Source: JAPKEZ01 sp047638975 (GTDB lineage: Bacteria; Planctomycetota; UBA1135). From it: DNA of 8,002 nucleotides. This document shows, piece by piece, positions 1 through 5,488 of the stretch. Made by a program: the position numbers and the translations under genes. Under the pieces are notes generated by a model that worked only from the letters and a program-made list of their open reading frames with translations, was not told where the DNA came from and searched no databases. Each line of letters opens with the position of its first letter. Within the stretch, counting starts at the first letter, position 1. Location: assembly GCA_047638975.1 (NCBI GenBank), contig JBLINB010000061.1, positions 1 through 8,002 on the forward strand, written 5' to 3'.

Positions 1-135
1 GGCGTCGCCAATAGTGCCGTCGACATCGCTGTGCAGCAACGAAGCAAAAATAGTATCCACCCATGCAAATGCCGAACGCAGCCAAAATGAAATGACTAAG
101 GGCAGGGCTAAAGGGAGAAGTAGGCTCTTTTTCAC
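1..135 (-). CDS. Partial membrane or exported protein (N-terminal 45 codons)
   Basis: On the minus strand an open frame starts at GTG (135-133) and runs off the left edge without a stop. It encodes 45 residues beginning M-K-K-S-L-L-L-P-L-A. Two lysines are followed by a hydrophobic run to about residue 18 and then R-S-A-F-A-W. That looks like a signal peptide or first membrane helix, with A-F-A at about 22-24 as a possible cleavage site. The visible remainder is acidic and ends near D-V-D-G-T-I-G-D-A. I do not recognise the family. It lies back to back with the lipoprotein gene at 162, leaving 26 bp between the starts. There is no clear Shine-Dalgarno sequence. The charged and hydrophobic N-terminus and the divergent arrangement support a real gene, but too little is visible for a function. 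Confidence 0.55.
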   Translation of the reverse strand, partial: MKKSLLLPLALPLVISFWLRSAFAWVDTIFASLLHSDVDGTIGDA

Positions 136-143
136 GGTAGGCG

Positions 144-153
144 CGTGTAGAAT
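144..153. promoter_or_regulatory. Overlapping divergent -10-like elements between 135 and 162
   Basis: On the plus strand TGTAGAAT (146-153) contains TAGAAT (148-153), a one-mismatch -10 hexamer, 8 nt before the ATG at 162. On the minus strand TACACG (149 to 144) is a weak -10 match 8 nt before the GTG at 135. No good -35 is present for either. The only non-coding space is 136-161, so any promoter for either gene must lie here or within the opposite gene. Confidence 0.4.
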
Positions 154-161
154 TGGCGCCC

Positions 162-716
162 ATGTTACCACTTCGCCCCGTATTGTTCTGTTTGTGTTTG
201 GCTGCCGCGTGCGCCAAGGCTCCTGACGCTGCATTATTTGCGAACAAACCTCAGGCACCTATGCCTACCGCTCCGGCGCCGACCACGGTAACAATGGACG
301 TCCCTGAGAATTGGCAAAGCATCGAAATCGACCAGCCCTTTTACTTAGCCAAATGGGATTTGCCCAACGGTGGACGCGCCACTATTTCTTACTTGGGTAG
401 CAATGTTGAATCTGTCGCGATGAACATCGATCGCTGGATGGGGCAATGGTCTGTGCAAGGTTCGTCGCCAGAAGATGCGCGCGTCTTCGAAGGTAAAATA
501 ATTGGCGAACAAGAAGTTTACCAAATGACTTTAGAGGGTACGCTAAATTCTACCGCCCAGGTTGGCGGCGGAGATCCTCGCGCAGACTGGATGCTAGTCG
601 GCGCCATCATGCTCAAAGACTTTGGGCCGGTTTATCTAAAAGTAGTTGGCCCTGGCGACGACCTTAGAGATCAAGCGGATGTGTTGTTTAGCAATTTCTC
701 AACGGCTACTTTTTAA
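162..716 (+). CDS. Small predicted lipoprotein of unknown function
   Basis: The protein has 184 residues from the ATG at 162. A TTG at 153 is in frame and would add three residues, but the ATG gives a standard signal peptide. Residues 1-17 are hydrophobic and end in L-A-A-A-C. Cys17 is the likely lipidated residue, although the Leu sits at -4 rather than the usual -3. A proline/alanine-rich linker (about 18-45) follows, then a soluble domain. Its features are V-P-E-N-W, a glycine-containing beta region, N-I-D-R-W-M-G-Q-W and a C-terminal strand region near Y-L-K-V-V-G-P. The pattern of a Trp after proline and an N-x-x-R-W-x-G-Q motif is familiar from uncharacterised secreted bacterial proteins, but I cannot attach a function. 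With no Asp at +2 after the Cys, outer-membrane sorting is expected. The 3' end overlaps the convergent gene by 11 bp. Confidence 0.8.
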   Translation: MLPLRPVLFCLCLAAACAKAPDAALFANKPQAPMPTAPAPTTVTMDVPENWQSIEIDQPFYLAKWDLPNGGRATISYLGSNVESVAMNIDRWMGQWSVQGSSPEDARVFEGKIIGEQEVYQMTLEGTLNSTAQVGGGDPRADWMLVGAIMLKDFGPVYLKVVGPGDDLRDQADVLFSNFSTATF

Positions 717-1272
717 TTTTAAAGATTAGCAGCGCAAATAAAGCGCCGAGCGTGTCGGCGAAGATGTCTTTCTGGGCATCCCAGACATCGCCTTGTGAAC
801 CGAGTACTGCATTGCCGGCGTCGGGGTCGACACTGATTGCATATTGCCACTCGAACAATTCGTAGACTCCGGCGACGCTGATTATGGCAAACAGCGGGAA
901 CAAATAAAGGATCCAGTTAGTGTTGACCAAACGATTGCGCTTTAATATTTCTGCTAATGGGAAGGCGTAAAGCCCTACACTGAAATGTGCAATACGATCG
1001 TAATGGTTACGCTCGAAACCAAAGGCGTCGCTAAACCAATCGAAAGGCACGCGTTCGAAAGTGTAATGACCACCGATAGTGTGCAAAGTTATGAACACAG
1101 TCATTAACGCAAGCGATAGAGTGCTATAACGGTGGTAACGGTTACTGATGGCGATTGCCGCCACTACTAATAGTACCGGAGCGTTTTCGGCCCACCACAC
1201 TGAGCGGTCGTAGGGTTCAATGGCGCAGACGGCAAACAGTATGAGATAAGCAAAGAAAAGTATTTTCGTCAT
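706..1272 (-). CDS. DUF2238 / YjdF-type inner membrane protein
   Basis: This 188-residue polytopic membrane protein starts at ATG 1272-1270. Hydrophobic segments lie at about 2-19, 29-44, 49-66, 94-110, 119-139 and 171-186. Conserved polar motifs typical of DUF2238 sit at their edges: H-T-I-G-G-H-Y-T (64-71), N-H-Y-D-R with a following His (89-96), Y-E-L-F-E-W (137-142) and G-S-Q-G-D-V-W-D-A-Q-K-D (158-169). Length and motif order agree with the E. coli YjdF family, whose role is not established. The histidine and acidic residues at membrane boundaries could bind a metal or form an active site, which is inference. The gene is divergent from dprA (37 bp between starts) and convergent with the lipoprotein, so it is probably transcribed alone. 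Confidence 0.85.
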   Translation of the reverse strand: MTKILFFAYLILFAVCAIEPYDRSVWWAENAPVLLVVAAIAISNRYHRYSTLSLALMTVFITLHTIGGHYTFERVPFDWFSDAFGFERNHYDRIAHFSVGLYAFPLAEILKRNRLVNTNWILYLFPLFAIISVAGVYELFEWQYAISVDPDAGNAVLGSQGDVWDAQKDIFADTLGALFALLIFKIKK

Positions 1273-1283
1273 TTGGTGTATCG

Positions 1284-1291
1284 ATTATAAA
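1284..1291. promoter_or_regulatory. Overlapping divergent -10 elements between the DUF2238 gene and dprA
   Basis: The 37-bp gap between divergent starts (1273-1309) holds ATTATAAA. Read on the minus strand it gives a perfect TATAAT (1289 to 1284), 11 nt before the ATG of the DUF2238 gene. A weak TTCACA -35 match lies 19 bp upstream, inside the first dprA codons. Read on the plus strand it gives TATAAA (1286-1291), 18 nt before the GTG of dprA. Expected transcription starts would leave leaders of only about 5 and 12 nt. Neither gene has a recognisable Shine-Dalgarno sequence. Confidence 0.5.
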
Positions 1292-1309
1292 CAGTTACGT
1301 CGTCTTAAT

Positions 1310-2335
1310 GTGAAATGGAATGAAGAAGACTCGTTGATTGCCTTAAACAACTTATCTGGCGTTGGGCCGGCACGTATTAACAAAATAATTGCTACCGGGC
1401 AGCTGTGCGAATTTGTGCAGCGCCACCCAGATGCGTCGCAGTTGCATGATAATGTGCAGCAACAGCGGCAAACTGCGCGCGAGATGGGCGCACAATTTGT
1501 ACCTTCATGGTCGGTGTACTATCCAAAGCTGTTAGCGCATCTCGATCACCCACCGCCCCTGCTGCATGTATTGGGCGATTTAGATTTGTTAAATAGTCAG
1601 CCCCCAGCAGTCGCCATTATTGGCGCGCGCGCCTGCACCGCCTATGGTCGCGAGCAGGCGCAACTATTTGGTAAATCGATGGCCTTTGCCCAAGAGACTC
1701 TCATCAGTGGTGCAGCGCGTGGTATCGATATGATCAGCATGCAAGCCGCTGTAAATGCCGGCGGTAAAGTAATCGCTGTACTAGGCTCAGGTCTCGATGT
1801 TTGTTACCCACGCGAAGCCTTCCAGATGCTCGATCAAATCATTACGCAAAATGGTCTCGTTCTAAGTGAATTTGCTTTTGGCACACGTCCGCTGGCTGGG
1901 CATTTCCCACGGCGTAATCGTTTAATCGCTGCGATGAGTCGCGCTTTATTCGTCATTCAGGCCACCCAAAAGTCCGGCACCATGAATACTACCGACTGGG
2001 CCTTAAAGCTCGGTAAAGATATCTATGCGTTGCCCGGCCCTATCGATGATATGGCATGCTCCGGCACCAATTGGCTGATTCACGAAGGGGCCATCCCGGT
2101 ATTAAGTCGCGAAGATTTTTTACGCTCGCTGCAAAACAGTGTCCACTCTAATCTAAACCACGAGCAAGTCGCGATCATCGAAATGATGACCGAACAAGAT
2201 TGGCATGCACAAGAAATAGCCAATCAATTGTGCATTGGCGATGAACAGGTACAGATGCAACTGCTAGAATTAGAGCTCCAAGGTAGATTAAGCCGCACCG
2301 CAAACGGCAGCTATCGCCTTACCGGACCAAAATGA
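1310..2335 (+). CDS. dprA: DNA-processing protein DprA (Smf), single-strand DNA-binding RecA loader
   Basis: DprA binds incoming single-stranded DNA in the cytoplasm during natural transformation and loads RecA onto it. The 341-residue product begins at GTG. A helix-hairpin-helix-like segment (L-S-G-V-G-P-A-R-I-N, about 15-24) is followed by the Rossmann-fold core at about 90-280. The core shows G-A-R (105-107), I-S-G-A-A-R-G-I-D (132-140), the L-D-V-C-Y-P turn, the basic F-P-R-R-N-R-L-I (199-206) and the A-L-P-G segment before S-G-T-N-W-L-I. A C-terminal winged-helix region (about 285-341) follows, as in proteobacterial DprA. Length is normal. The usual E-A-x-x-x-S-G-S-L motif reads Q-A-T-Q-K-S-G-T-M here. 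The stop overlaps the next start (ATGA, 2332-2335), so the two genes are co-transcribed and probably translationally coupled. DprA also occurs in bacteria not known to be competent, so transformability is not proven. Confidence 0.95.
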   Translation: MKWNEEDSLIALNNLSGVGPARINKIIATGQLCEFVQRHPDASQLHDNVQQQRQTAREMGAQFVPSWSVYYPKLLAHLDHPPPLLHVLGDLDLLNSQPPAVAIIGARACTAYGREQAQLFGKSMAFAQETLISGAARGIDMISMQAAVNAGGKVIAVLGSGLDVCYPREAFQMLDQIITQNGLVLSEFAFGTRPLAGHFPRRNRLIAAMSRALFVIQATQKSGTMNTTDWALKLGKDIYALPGPIDDMACSGTNWLIHEGAIPVLSREDFLRSLQNSVHSNLNHEQVAIIEMMTEQDWHAQEIANQLCIGDEQVQMQLLELELQGRLSRTANGSYRLTGPK

Positions 2336-3954
2336 AATCACTACTCATAGCTACCGTATGCTTGCTCGCAAGTTGCAGCGATCAAGCCTCGCTTACTTCT
2401 AATGCGACGCTTGATGCCGAAGTAGGCATGATGCGATCGGGCACCAGCGAAAGGGTTAGCGGTTTATATGGTGGCGCTAGCGAAGCCGATTCACCCGATG
2501 TGTTTAGCCAAGGTCGGCAGGCTGTTATTTGCGACACCCCATCGCTGCTGGTTATCGAACGCGATGATGTCACCGGTTCTGTATTCACCACTGCAGCGCG
2601 CTGCACCACTACGCCGAACAAGCCTCTGATGTTTAGCGTATTACAGCGCAATGGCGACGCGCTTAAGGTTTTGTATTCGCTGGTGGTAAACGACAACGCG
2701 TGGCATCCTATTCGCATTGATCTCCCTGACGACTGTCAGCAAATACTTTTAAATGCCAGCTACGAGATGCCGTCCGAAGCAAAGCAGCCTGGCCCAGAAA
2801 TAGCATGGGCTACTCCGCAGCTAAGCCCGGCAACACATCCCGCGCAAAGCGATGTGATTTTCATTAGCATCGACACCATGCGCAGTGCCGCGTTATCGCA
2901 TGCGCCCTTTTTGTCAGCATTGATTGCACAAGGCCGGCAGTACACCAACGCATATTCTCCATCCAACTGGACACTACCAGCTTTCGCGTCGTTGGTTAGC
3001 GGTTTAACTCCACAGCAGCATGGCAGCGGTCGCGGCCCATTTAGCGAAGTCGCAGGTGGTATCAACGAGCAACGCGATTTCTTTGCGTTGGCCGAGATGC
3101 CCACGTTCGCCAAGTCCTTTACCGAGGCCGGCTACGCAACGGCTTTCATACATCAAAATCCGTTCTTAGAATCATGGACCAACATCCAGCAAGGCTTCGG
3201 CATGTATGCACGCACTGCCGATCGTGTCGATGCCTCACAACAACTGGCCAGCGCTTGGTGGAATGGCAATCAACATCGCGCACGCCTGTTACTGATGCAC
3301 TTCATGGAACCCCACTTCCCTTACACCGATCAGAATGATTCGCAGAACTTCTTCGGCAAAGACATCCACGAATTTTTTATTAAAGATCACACTCCGCAGC
3401 AGCGCCGCGAATACTTCTCGGTCGATGAAGAAGTCAAAGATAAGGTGCATGCCGCCTATTTGTCGCAGATCACTAAACTCGACAAGCAGTTAGAATTGAC
3501 GATTAGCGCGTTAAGCAAAACATCTAGTGATTATGTCATTGTGATTCATGTCGACCACGGCGAAGAACTATGGGATCACGGCTCCTTCGAGCATGGCCAC
3601 AGTTTTGCTGATTGCCTAGTCAAAGTACCCTTGGCTATTATTCATAGCGGTCATATCGCAGCCGAGCAAATCAACAAACCTGTAGCGACACACCATATTG
3701 GCAACTACTTGCTCGAGTATTTAAACATCGATAGCGATATGCCAGCATCTGCTCTAGGCAATGATGCGAGTGCCGATCGCGCAGTGACTACTAGTCATCC
3801 TCTTTATCGTTCTGATATTGGCGGCAAAATCATTCACGACATTGGCTCGTATTCGATTATCACTAACGAACAACTCGAATACCATGGGCAACCGATGGTA
3901 GTGCCCGACGATGTAATGGCCACTTTGCGCCAACTAGGCTACAGCGGAGACTAA
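2332..3954 (+). CDS. Sulfatase-fold (alkaline phosphatase superfamily) lipoprotein
   Basis: This 540-residue predicted lipoprotein has a short signal peptide ending in L-A-S-C, with Cys15 as the lipidation site and Ser at +2, which fits outer-membrane or surface placement. Residues about 30-165 form an N-terminal region that looks like a beta-sandwich accessory domain, ending A-W-A-T-P-Q-L. The catalytic domain starts at D-V-I-F-I-S-I-D-T-M-R (174-184), where Asp181 is a predicted metal ligand. S-N-W-T-L-P-A-F-A-S-L (211-221) occupies the nucleophile position. Later, D-H-G-E-E (408-412) and H-G-S-F-E-H-G-H (416-423) supply the remaining metal ligands. The classic C/S-x-P-x-R formylglycine motif is absent. 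Thr214 aligns as nucleophile, so the enzyme may be a phosphoesterase or phosphotransferase rather than a true sulfatase. The substrate is unknown. It overlaps dprA by 4 bp. Confidence 0.85.
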   Translation: MKSLLIATVCLLASCSDQASLTSNATLDAEVGMMRSGTSERVSGLYGGASEADSPDVFSQGRQAVICDTPSLLVIERDDVTGSVFTTAARCTTTPNKPLMFSVLQRNGDALKVLYSLVVNDNAWHPIRIDLPDDCQQILLNASYEMPSEAKQPGPEIAWATPQLSPATHPAQSDVIFISIDTMRSAALSHAPFLSALIAQGRQYTNAYSPSNWTLPAFASLVSGLTPQQHGSGRGPFSEVAGGINEQRDFFALAEMPTFAKSFTEAGYATAFIHQNPFLESWTNIQQGFGMYARTADRVDASQQLASAWWNGNQHRARLLLMHFMEPHFPYTDQNDSQNFFGKDIHEFFIKDHTPQQRREYFSVDEEVKDKVHAAYLSQITKLDKQLELTISALSKTSSDYVIVIHVDHGEELWDHGSFEHGHSFADCLVKVPLAIIHSGHIAAEQINKPVATHHIGNYLLEYLNIDSDMPASALGNDASADRAVTTSHPLYRSDIGGKIIHDIGSYSIITNEQLEYHGQPMVVPDDVMATLRQLGYSGD

Positions 3955-4157
3955 ACCCCTGGTGACAAAACCGTTGCTGATAATACATAAGCAACGATCG
4001 CAAAACATATCACCACACTCGCAAACGAAAGTGTGCGGCGCGGCAGACTATCTAGTATTTCTTTTTTAGTGTCGAAACGGTAGCAACTAACTACTACGCC
4101 AAGCACTGCACTAAAAAAGAGTAGCAGTAATATCATGATCAGTGGTGATCCCATCAT
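3951..4157 (-). CDS. Small two-helix membrane protein (68 aa)
   Basis: The 68-residue product has two hydrophobic segments, about 5-25 and 44-64. They are separated by a charged loop containing Y-R-F-D-T-K-K-E-I-L and L-P-R-R-T. The start ATG (4157-4155) overlaps the TGA of the upstream gene in an ATGA arrangement. A strong AGGAG Shine-Dalgarno sequence lies 7 nt before it, which supports a translated gene despite its size. It is almost certainly co-transcribed with the 280-residue membrane protein and may be its partner. I do not recognise a named family. The stop codon (TAG) overlaps the TAA of the convergent sulfatase-fold gene within the four bases CTAA. Confidence 0.75.
   Translation of the reverse strand: MMGSPLIMILLLLFFSAVLGVVVSCYRFDTKKEILDSLPRRTLSFASVVICFAIVAYVLSATVLSPGV
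3972..3996. other. Perfect 7-bp inverted repeat just past the convergent stops
   Basis: CGTTGCT (3972-3978) and AGCAACG (3990-3996) can pair around an 11-nt loop. The hairpin lies 17 nt beyond the sulfatase-fold stop codon and inside the 3' coding part of the 68-residue gene. No T-run follows on the plus strand, so it is not a canonical intrinsic terminator. It could stabilise the 3' end of the dprA-unit transcript or be chance. Confidence 0.25.
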
Positions 4158-4996
4158 GCTTCTTCTCCTTTGTCGTTCGTGTCAAGAATTAAAATATCAT
4201 GCTCGGCGCGATGAAAAGCGTCAAGCGCGGCAACGATATTAAAGAATCCTGCCGAAGTTGTAAAAAGTAAACCGGCGTCTTGGTACGGCAGTACCGAAGT
4301 AAATCTGGCTGACTCACTTAGCAGCGCGGTTATCCACCCGGGGCCTCCCATACACATCTGCCCCACCCAATAATAGGAATGGCGTTGACGATCAAAATCG
4401 GCCCAATCACCAAGCGACATGCCAACTATAAATAGTGCCATGATGGATGACCCTAAAAGAATAGCTTTAAATTTACGGCCGCTATACCAATGACCCAAAC
4501 CAGGAAATAGCAAAGTCAGTAACGCAGCTTTACCTGGACTTAGCATGCCCCGCGCTGTCGCAGATTTAGAGCTGCCACGGCTAGCCAGGCCGGCCGCATG
4601 TGCTGCACCAAACATCGCTAACAATCCTGACATTGCTGACATCACATGCCCTAAATTACGCCATGGGATATCCGTTGGGAATTTTCCACCAGACTCGATA
4701 CTCTCGTACATGCGAGCGACGAGTTGAGTGGTGAGAAAGTTTCCGCCTTCAGGGATCAAAAAGTAGAAAAGGGTATTGCCACCGATACCGATCGGGCTGC
4801 CGTAGTCGAGTTGAGTGTAGTCGGCAAGATAAAAGCCACCGAACAGTAAGGCCTGACAGGTGACAAACCAAAATATTGCCCATCCTTTACGGCCCTGCAA
4901 AAAGTGTCCAAGCCCCGGGATTAGTATCGAAAACCACACCGTCCCTGCAATTTGCGTACGGGTAGATTCGTCAGGAGCTAGGTCTTGGGTTGACAT
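4154..4996 (-). CDS. Membrane protein with duplicated PGLGH domain, DUF6677-like
   Basis: From the ATG at 4996-4994 the product has 280 residues. An in-frame TTG at 5035 would add 13 residues but would overlap the divergent thioesterase start. The protein consists of two similar halves. P-G-L-G-H occurs at 27-31 and 165-169. Each is followed by G-R-K (35-37 and 173-175), an A-I plus a hydrophobic helix, and then an acidic segment (L-A-D-Y and L-G-D-W-A-D). The second half ends in an A-G-F-F-N-I-V-A-A-L-D-A-F-H-R-A segment (249-264). Hydrophobic stretches at about 19-35, 38-56, 118-135, 157-170 and 178-195 indicate several membrane passes. The motifs recall DUF6677 and TM2-type small membrane domains; I rate the DUF6677 match as probable, not certain. 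Function is unknown. The 68-residue membrane protein gene follows with a 4-bp overlap. Confidence 0.75.
   Translation of the reverse strand: MSTQDLAPDESTRTQIAGTVWFSILIPGLGHFLQGRKGWAIFWFVTCQALLFGGFYLADYTQLDYGSPIGIGGNTLFYFLIPEGGNFLTTQLVARMYESIESGGKFPTDIPWRNLGHVMSAMSGLLAMFGAAHAAGLASRGSSKSATARGMLSPGKAALLTLLFPGLGHWYSGRKFKAILLGSSIMALFIVGMSLGDWADFDRQRHSYYWVGQMCMGGPGWITALLSESARFTSVLPYQDAGLLFTTSAGFFNIVAALDAFHRAEHDILILDTNDKGEEA
4165..4169 (-). promoter_or_regulatory. Shine-Dalgarno sequence of the 68-aa gene
   Basis: On the minus strand AGGAG sits 7 nt before the ATG at 4157, inside the last codons of the upstream gene. It is one of the clearest ribosome binding sites in the window and supports this short gene's start. 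Confidence 0.7.
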
Positions 4997-5001
4997 GGTG
5001 G

Positions 5002-5017
5002 GAGATTCTACAATCTC
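5002..5017. promoter_or_regulatory. Palindromic bidirectional promoter between the DUF6677-like and thioesterase genes
   Basis: GAGATT (5002-5007) and AATCTC (5012-5017) form a perfect inverted repeat with a 4-bp centre. The palindrome contains two opposed -10-like hexamers sharing two bases. TACAAT (5009-5014) reads toward the thioesterase, 6 nt before its ATG at 5021. TAGAAT (5010 to 5005) reads toward the membrane gene, 8 nt before its ATG at 4996. The whole gap between starts is 24 bp. A weak TTGGTA -35 lies 19 bp upstream on the minus strand. No convincing correctly spaced -35 exists on the plus strand. Confidence 0.5.
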
Positions 5018-5020
5018 GGC

Positions 5021-5461
5021 ATGGTTGTTTACCAAGACTCCGAGTACCGTTTGCTTTATCGTGACGTAGATCAGATGGGCGTGCTCTATTATTCGCGCTA
5101 TTTAGAGCTATTTGAGCTTGGACGCACCGAATGGGTGCGCGATCAAGGATTTTCTTATCGCGACATGGAAGAAGTGACGCGACTGATGCTGCCAGTGACG
5201 CATGCGCACTGCGATTACAGCTCCTCACTGCGCTTTGACGACATTGCAGTCATTCGCACCTCGGTAGCCGCTTGGTCGGCAGCAACCGTGCGCTACGGCT
5301 ACGAAATCTTCGAAAAAAGCGAAATGCGGCTATGCGCCACCGGGGAAGTCGAATTGGGGTGCATCGGTAAAGATGATAATAAGCCGTCCAGATTGCCTAA
5401 GTCGCTTATAGAGGTGTTTCAGCGAGCTGCGCCCGAAAATAAAGGCAGAAAACGTAATTAA
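5021..5461 (+). CDS. Acyl-CoA thioesterase, 4HBT/YbgC-like hotdog fold
   Basis: This 146-residue hotdog-fold protein is expected to hydrolyse acyl-CoA thioesters in the cytoplasm. The N-terminal signature L-Y-R-D-V-D-Q-M-G-V-L-Y-Y-S-R-Y-L-E-L-F-E (12-32) matches the 4-hydroxybenzoyl-CoA thioesterase/YbgC family. Asp17 is the likely catalytic residue and G-R-T-E-W-V-R follows. The His often found eight residues after the Asp motif in YbgC is not present; Tyr23-Tyr24 occupy that region, as in other members. The C-terminal 15 residues are basic and probably disordered. The ATG at 5021 gives the normal N-terminus for the family and has no Shine-Dalgarno sequence. YbgC itself belongs to the tol-pal cluster, but no tol genes are visible here, so the physiological substrate is open. 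The gene ends 27 bp before the Rrf2 regulator and could read through into the ISC operon. Confidence 0.88.
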   Translation: MVVYQDSEYRLLYRDVDQMGVLYYSRYLELFELGRTEWVRDQGFSYRDMEEVTRLMLPVTHAHCDYSSSLRFDDIAVIRTSVAAWSAATVRYGYEIFEKSEMRLCATGEVELGCIGKDDNKPSRLPKSLIEVFQRAAPENKGRKRN

Positions 5462-5485
5462 GCACTAAAAGCATGCTATAATTAC
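5454..5485. promoter_or_regulatory. Candidate operator overlapping the iscR promoter
   Basis: GTAATTA (5454-5460) and TAATTAC (5479-5485) form a perfect 7-bp inverted repeat with an 18-bp spacer. The right arm covers the -10 element and the left arm the -35 position, so a dimer bound here would block RNA polymerase. Inside lies the palindrome AGCATGCT (5470-5477). The sequence does not match the E. coli IscR type 1 consensus well, and the arms are AT-rich, so this is a suggestion. Confidence 0.35.
5474..5482 (+). promoter_or_regulatory. Extended -10 promoter of the ISC operon
   Basis: TGCTATAAT contains a consensus TATAAT (5477-5482) preceded by the TGn extension, which can work without a -35; the -35 position (GTAATT at 5454-5459) is indeed poor. 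Only 6 nt separate the hexamer from the GTG at 5489. Transcription would therefore begin at or next to the start codon, giving a leaderless mRNA. Confidence 0.65.
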
Positions 5486-5488
5486 CAC

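Noticed and set aside
14..226. Plus-strand frame of 70 codons at the left edge
   Set aside because: It overlaps both the minus-strand signal-peptide-like frame (135 to 1) and the lipoprotein signal peptide. Its product has no membrane, domain or compositional feature of a real protein.
2382..3113. Minus-strand frames inside the sulfatase-fold gene
   Set aside because: They lie opposite a well-supported coding sequence and have cysteine- and serine-rich products typical of antisense frames.
3972..3996. Intrinsic terminator for the dprA unit
   Set aside because: The stem is 7 bp with an 11-nt loop and no T-run follows, so I kept it only as an inverted repeat.
4990..4995. Perfect TTGACA as -35 for the thioesterase gene
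   Set aside because: It is only 13 bp from the TACAAT hexamer, too short for a sigma-70 spacer, and no -10 lies at 17 bp. It also overlaps the start codon of the divergent gene.
4997..5035. TTG start at 5035 for the minus-strand membrane protein
   Set aside because: It would overlap the divergent thioesterase start and add 13 residues with no ribosome binding site. The ATG at 4996 follows a -10-like hexamer and leaves a small gap.
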